A DNA stretch of 64,000 nt, taken from positions 26,651,501-26,715,500 of the forward strand of contig NC_091661.1 in the NCBI RefSeq assembly GCF_042453785.1, in the 5' to 3' direction. The translations under genes were made by a program, and so were the position numbers. The DNA is from Malus domestica. Lineage: Eukaryota > Streptophyta > Magnoliopsida > Rosales > Rosaceae. Shown here in pieces: positions 58,664-64,000 of this stretch (within the stretch, counting starts at the first letter, position 1; each line of letters opens with the position of its first letter). The notes beneath the pieces are model-generated. The model worked only from the letters and a program-made list of their open reading frames with translations. It had not been told where the DNA came from and made no database searches.

Positions 58664-59433
58664 GGCGGGAATTAAATGGGTTAGATGGGGGCTAATTTTG
58701 GCGGGTCTTAATAAAATGGGTTTATCTACTGCACACATGTATGTGTACGCCTAAGATTAAATCTCGGATTTTGATTTTGCCACATCATCAGATGGGTCCC
58801 GGTCTGTTTGTATAGTTGGTCCCACCGCACCGTCGAAATTATACTGCCATCGGAGCAGTGAAGTCTTTCACTGTTTCAAGCATTTGCTCTTTGTTGGGTT
58901 TTTACTTTTGGTTTGGAATTAGGGTTTTGACCAGCGAAGAAGATGGTGGCAATGAACTTGCTTGTGTTTGGAAAAGTGCTTATAGCTTGTGACTTTGTTT
59001 GCAATAAGCAAGTTAATGATGGATTAATGTGTTTGTAAGAGACCATAGTAGTAGGTTTAGTTGTGTTGGTTTTCTTTGCTTTTCGGGTAGGCAGCTTACC
59101 CAATTTAGTTGTTACTCAAAACATTGTAATGTTTTGAGTCTTTCCCAAATAGGGAAAGCACAAACATGTTGCTAATTTGGGAGAATTGCATCGAACCCTT
59201 AGATTGGATTTTGGATGTGATTTTTTTCTTTCCAAGATAAAAGTTTATGATGAAAGATAACGAGAAATGAGAGGGGACAACAAAAGGAAGTGGCTAAATA
59301 TTTTGTTCAAAATCTTGAATCAAATCACAAAACTTTTATTTTGTTTAATCACTTACCGAATGGGAAATTTAGTGTATTCAGTTTTTCAATCTCAGTTAAC
59401 ATTATTGCATATTATTCCAAAATTATAGTCAGT
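57475..59433. repeat. Palindromic duplication, left arm
   Basis: Reverse complement of 59511-61700 with a loop of about 77 bp (59434-59510). The inner ends GCATATTATTCCAAAATTATAGTCAG and CTGACTATAATTTGGAATAATATGC (split here for length) face each other. It covers TRM1 exons 1-2, introns 1-2 and promoter, ending just before exon 3. Confidence 0.93.
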
Positions 59434-60140
59434 TAAGCATTCATGCTCCTCACACCCATATGGTTTGAAGGCCGTATATGAGCCATTCCGGCAACATGTT
59501 TCATTTTTACAGCTGACTATAATTTGGAATAATATGCAATAATGTTAACTAAGATTGACAAACTTAATACACTAAAATTTCCATTAGGTAAGTGATTAAA
59601 AAAATTAAAAGTTTTGTGATTTGATTCAAGATTTTGAACAAAAGATTTAACTGAAGCTTAGCCACTTCCTTTTGTTGTCCCCTATCATTTCTCGTTCTCT
59701 TTCATCATAAACTTTTATCTTGGAAAGAAAAAAATCACATCCAAAATCCAATCTAAGGGTTTGGTGCAATTCTCCCAAATTAGCAACATGTTTGTGCTTT
59801 CCCTATTTGGGAAGACTCGAAACATTACGATGTTTTGAGTAATAACTAAATTTTGTAAGCTGCCTACCCGAAAAGCAAAGAAAACCAACACAACTAAACC
59901 TACTACTATGGTCTCTTACAAACACATTAATCCATCATTAACTTGCTTATTGCAAACAAAGTCGCAAGCTATAAGCACTTTTCCAAACATTTTCGAATAA
60001 AAATCCCATCTTTCACAATATCTAAAAACTACAGCTGAAATTCTCCAAAACCCAGCTAAATATTTCAAAAAACAATCAAATATGGAAAAGCATTCATTGC
60101 GAACGAAAACATCATTAAAGTTCAAAGCTTTCTACCTTTC

Positions 60141-60464
60141 ATGGCGGTTTCCTTCTGCTCCTCCGCTTCATCTTCCGCTTTTGGCCAGACCCCACTTCTT
60201 TGTGGGACCCACCAAACGCAAGCAAGTTCATTGCCACCATCTTCTTCGTTGGTCAAAACTCAAATTCCAAACCCAAAAGTAAAAACCCAACAAAGAGCAA
60301 ATGCTCGAAACAGTGAAAGGCTTCAGTGCTCCGATGGCAGTATAATTTCGACGGTGCGGTGGGACCAACTATACAAACATACCGGGACCCATCTCATGAC
60401 GTGGCAAAATCAAAATCCGAGATTTAATCTTAGGCGTACATTCATAGACGTGTGCAGAGGATAA
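60141..60464 (+). other. Open frame with transit-peptide-like start, uncertain
   Basis: 107 codons beginning MAVSFCSSASSSAFGQTPLL, rich in Ser and Thr with few acids, like a plastid transit peptide. The first part lies in the segment missing from the left arm; the rest overlaps the duplicated TRM1 promoter, where it is not conserved as a frame. It may be the first exon of a gene once located upstream of TRM1, or chance. Confidence 0.3.
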
Positions 60465-60522
60465 ACCCATTTTATTAAGACCCGCCAAAATTAGCCCCCC
60501 TCCAACCCATTTGATTCCCGCC

Positions 60523-61610
60523 ATGATAAACTCTCTCTTCGCCTAAAACCCTATCTCCTTTCTCATTTCTCTGCAACCCCATCCCAAAACCCTAAATTCG
60601 CCGCGGTGACCCAATACTCAGACTCCAATTCGAAGCCAACCCTCGATTCCGATTGTGAATCGGTGTTCCAGACAGAGAGGGGTCTTAAATTCGACGTCGG
60701 CGGGACCTTCTTCCGCCACGAAAGCGCCACCGGCCGCGACCTCGGCGTGCTCGCCGCCGCTCTGTACAAGAAGTCCAAGGGCAAATTGCGAGTTCTCGAT
60801 GCACTGTGTGGCTGCGGGATTCGGTCTGTTCGGTACCTCGTCGAGGCGGAGGCCGATTTTGTTTTGGCAAATGACGCGAATGATGAGAACAAGAAAGTTA
60901 TCACGGAGAACTTGTCGCAGGTGGAGAGTGGTTCCGGGGGTGAGGCGAGGTGGGAGGTGTCGCTTACGGATGCGAATCGGATCATGACGGAGTGTAATCT
61001 GAAAAGGGATTTCTTTGATTTGATTGACATTGATTCGTTTGGGAGCGATTCGTCGTTTTTGAGGTCGGCGTTTAATGCTTTGAGGTTGAATGGATTGTTG
61101 TATGTTACTTCAACTGATGGGTTCTCGTCCGGTGGTCGCAGGCCTCAACAGTGAGTGTCAAATCTAATTTCAAGCAAAATGGTTGTTTCAATTCTCTATT
61201 CCTTTAAAGTTTGATGCTCTTCGCAATAACATGTTCATTTCTTGACCAATTGGTATTGCAGCACTAACTGCATTTTTTCTTGATGCGTTCGAATTTGATA
61301 TCATAATTAATTGGGATTTACAATTGAACGAGAAGTTGGAGACTTTACAATTGAAGGTTGTATTGGTTGATTGCATACAATTCTGATATATTTTACTTTG
61401 TTTCTGTAGAACTTTAGCTGCATATGGAGCTTATGTCCGGCCAATGCCATACTCGAATGAGCTCGGTTTGGGAATGCTTATTGGAGGGGCTGTGCGGGAA
61501 GCTTCAGTGCTGGGGTATCGAGTTACTCCACTGTTTTCATACTATTCATATCATGGACCAATTTTCAGAGTCATGCTTCGAGTCAATCGGGGAAAGCTTC
61601 CTGATAACAA
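60523..61610 (+). pseudogene. TRM1 copy 2, exons 1-2 only
   Basis: Inverted duplicate of the 5' part of the TRM1 gene: exon 1 60523-61150, exon 2 61410-61610. It keeps motif I (LDALCGCGIRSVRY), DLIDIDSFGSDSSF and RPMPYSNELGLGMLIGG. It lacks exons 3-6. Exon 1 has one extra A right after the ATG (reading MINSLFA then stop) and a 14-bp loss upstream of KFAAVTQ, so the natural start is out of frame. About six residue differences from the intact copy are visible (for example KKSKGK for KKSEGK and ECNLK for ECYLK). Confidence 0.92.
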
Positions 61611-61700
61611 GTAAGGTGGTTGCATGATTTTGTATGTGTGTGAAAGCTGTGTGGTTTATTAGGCCTCTTATGTTGTTGCTGATCAATTTTATACTTTCCA

Positions 61701-62448
61701 AGTTGCAAGCCACATAAATTTGTATTCTTAACCCCATTACATTTATCTTTGTTTGTTAACTCATTTATGGAGAAGAATCTAGTCTTCAGAAAAAAAACTG
61801 AAAATTTGAGAAAAGTTAGACTAAACTTTTATATGGTTGTAAGCTTTGATTAAGACCGTTTCATTGGATTGTACTTAAGTTCACTTCTGAGTTCTGTCCT
61901 TTTCTTCTATAATTTTTCGTGCTTGTAGAGTTTCTTCAGATAATTTCCCTTGAGGACTTGGGAATCTTTTCTATTTTTCATCAGTTATTTTGACGATTCC
62001 TTTTCCCCTATCCTCATAGCACACATGTCAAAATAGCCCCAAAATACATAATTTTCAGCACTGACAAGGACGTTAAATACAGAGTTCGAGGATGTAACAG
62101 ATATGGACGAACTCTGCATAAAATTTCAAGCATCTAATTAGCTGGTTTTTTTCTCTTCTGCTGAATACACATCCTGGATTAAGCTCTACTGATCTGTGAG
62201 CTATTTCAATTGCTACTCATCTGCTGAAGGTGCCCCGGTCTATCCTTCTATCTCTGTTCTCAGGTTTTTTTTAGCCAACCCATCTCATTCCTCCCCCTCC
62301 CTGCACCAAAAACTCATTATTTTAAATTTCTTAGTTTTGCAGGTTCCTAAAACCGTGTAAACATTCACTTGTTGAAATCATCAATGGGAGAGTGTTTGTG
62401 TGGGTTTCCTGGGTTGCATTTTTAAAGAGTTGAAAGTCTTACCATTTT
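61701..62448. other. Upstream region of the nucleotidyltransferase gene
   Basis: Unique sequence beyond the duplication border, presumably the promoter and 5' UTR of the next gene. No other feature seen. Confidence 0.55.
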
Positions 62449-64000
62449 ATGGAAGATTGTCAAGTGGGGTTATCATATTCCCCTTATTTTCAATCTTCTT
62501 CCTCCTCCACTAAGAGCTTGTTGAGGACGATGGATGCAGAAGTGTGGTCCTCTCTAGAACAAAGGACCCAAGAGATTTTACGGACTATTCAACCAAATGT
62601 TGAATCTGAGTTGAGGCGGAGGATTTTTACTAATTATGTTCATGGGCTTCTTGTATGTCATTTGCCACCAGAGGTGAGAAGTTCCCCATCTCCCTACTTT
62701 CTTTTTTATATTTTTGCTACTTGGCGCGAAGAGAAATCAGCAGTGGTGGATTTTTTATTTTATTCTATTTTTTTTATAACTGTAACCAAGCTTCTTTAAA
62801 GTCTGTTCGTGAGGAATTAAAATTGTACTTCATCACATTGCTATAGGTCTGTGCTTCATAATTTTGGGTTCATTGATTACCTCTGTATGTTTTCTAGATT
62901 GGTAAATCTCAATGTCTTAAGATGGAAGAATGTCAGTAAAATTAAAATCTATAAAAGGGCCTGGATTTATCTATGTGTATCCATTTCTGTGATTAGATGT
63001 ATGCTCCCTCCCTAGCATTTCGAAGCATTCCCATTGTTACCTTTATCAATTGGATTCTCTAAGTATAGTCAGCATACCTAGTAATTTATTCGATTTCCTG
63101 TTGGCGCGGAAAGAGCTGAGCTACACTATGGAAGTGTGGTTTTTCGTTACAGCCAAACGAAACTAAACAAAGTTTTAGGCGTCAACATGAAGTAACTATT
63201 TGACATTGTAGCATGTCTGGATAATGAAATTGGTATCTCTTATCTGTTACAAAAAGAGCACAGAGTCATTCCTTAGATTTTGCTGATGTCTTCGATGCCA
63301 CTGCCACATGACCTAGTGTCGTATGTCCAGCTTTCAATGTCATCTTGGAGGGTTTTGTATTTCATTTTTATTACAAGTTGTATTCATAGGTTCTAGTTCT
63401 GTGAAAGTCTGACCTATCTTCATAGAACTTATTTATGCAGCTTCCATAACATTAAGCATCCAGTACGTTAACTGTTTGTGTTGGATATGCTTTTAGGGTT
63501 TGGCATGGAGGTGTTGGATATGCTTTTAGGGTTTTCCGCTTTTTTCTTTCTTGATCAATACATAATGTACGTGGCCATTCATTTTGGAATCTGATTGTCA
63601 CTCAAATCTGAAATCCACGTGTTTCATTCCGTGGACCTGAAATTAATATAATTGAGAGACACAGGATTTCGATGTTTTAACTTCTAACTGCTATTTGCAA
63701 TAAGAAAACTCTACTGGGGGAATCTTTGATTGATTCATTACAATTATTGTATGCTGCTATTTTAATATGCCTAAATTAATGTGAGCTTGTGGAACAGCTT
63801 GCGTTACAGTTCTACTCCTTTGGCTCATTCCCGTTGAAGGCCTATCTTCCTGATGGAGATATTGATTTGACTGCTCTCTGCCGTCCAAACTTGATGGAGG
63901 GGCTTGCTCGTAAAATCTGTGCGATCCTCAGGAGTCGTCAACCACAGGACTCCGAGTTCCAGATTAAGGATGTCCATTACATTCGCGCACGGGTTGAGAT
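62449..64000 (+). CDS. Nucleotidyltransferase family protein (PAP/OAS1 type), 3' end outside window
   Basis: Member of a plant family with a polymerase-beta-like nucleotidyltransferase domain; Arabidopsis relatives are At2g40520 and At3g56320 (from memory). The precise substrate is unknown. Exon 1 is 62449-62673 (75 residues, MEDCQVGLSYSPYFQSSSSS ... YVHGLLVCHLPPE); intron 1 runs to 63797; exon 2 starts at 63798 and is open to the window end. The catalytic signature is complete: FGSFPLKAYLPDGDIDLTAL, with Gly84-Ser85 and the metal-binding Asp96 and Asp98. The domain continues ILRSRQPQDSEFQIKDVHYI-RARVE. The start could be 62449 or the Met at 62530 (MDAEVWSSLEQ). Confidence 0.88.

Larger units (their letters stand above)
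59511..61700. repeat. Palindromic duplication, right arm
   Basis: Mirror of the left arm, with about 238 bp (59988-60225) that the left arm lacks. Similarity stops at TTTATACTTTCC (about 61700), exactly where TRM1 exon 3 would follow. Confidence 0.93.

Noticed and set aside
57475-61700. TRM1 palindrome as a source of sense-driven hairpin RNA
   Set aside because: Both promoters point outward from the loop, so normal transcripts do not cross the centre; only unusual inward transcription would.

Overview
This window is nuclear DNA of a flowering plant: intron-rich genes with GT-AG junctions, plant-only protein families, AT-rich intergenic sequence full of small TIR transposons, and a TRIM-type retroelement. 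Repeat types such as PIF/Harbinger with TTA target duplications, the tRNA-derived SINE and the repeated TGTACC tract resemble those I know from apple and pear, so Rosaceae is my best guess (inference, not proved here). Every exon boundary was read by hand from splice signals, frame continuity and remembered homologues; no search was run.

Left part (1-22.4 kb), gene-dense: the purine permease AZG1 (5' end cut by the window), LSF2 glucan phosphatase, a 13-exon nucleotide-transporter-like membrane protein, a MacroD-type ADP-ribosyl hydrolase sharing a 211-bp divergent promoter with it, a reticulon-like B protein, and a UDP-xylose transporter with a curious tandemly repeated leader.

Middle part (22.4-49.5 kb), repeat-dominated: two copies of an F-box/LRR gene of the SKIP19 type, both broken. 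Copy 1 (23.0-30.6 kb) is split by a 5.7-kb PIF/Harbinger transposon with a clean TTA target duplication and by a TRIM. The stretch downstream of each F-box copy is also shared, as far as sequences of the manganese superoxide dismutase gene, so the two form a direct segmental duplication. The first copy was then rebuilt into large head-to-head inverted repeats (31.8-40.7 kb) that carry MnSOD gene fragments twice in opposite orientation. An 835-bp Harbinger derivative, an ORF2-only Harbinger element (40.8-42.7 kb), SINEs and several MITEs lie in and around it.

Right part (49.5-64 kb), gene-dense again: intact MnSOD, ribosomal protein S26, a tRNA guanine-26 dimethyltransferase, a palindromic duplication that made a truncated second copy of its first two exons, and the start of a nucleotidyltransferase gene. 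From memory, MnSOD-RPS26-TRM1-nucleotidyltransferase matches the Arabidopsis order At3g56350-At3g56320, while AZG1, LSF2 and the reticulon correspond to neighbours near At3g10915-At3g10960; the block therefore looks like an old conserved linkage. The genes act in separate housekeeping processes (purine uptake, starch turnover, nucleotide-sugar transport, superoxide removal, translation) and share no pathway.
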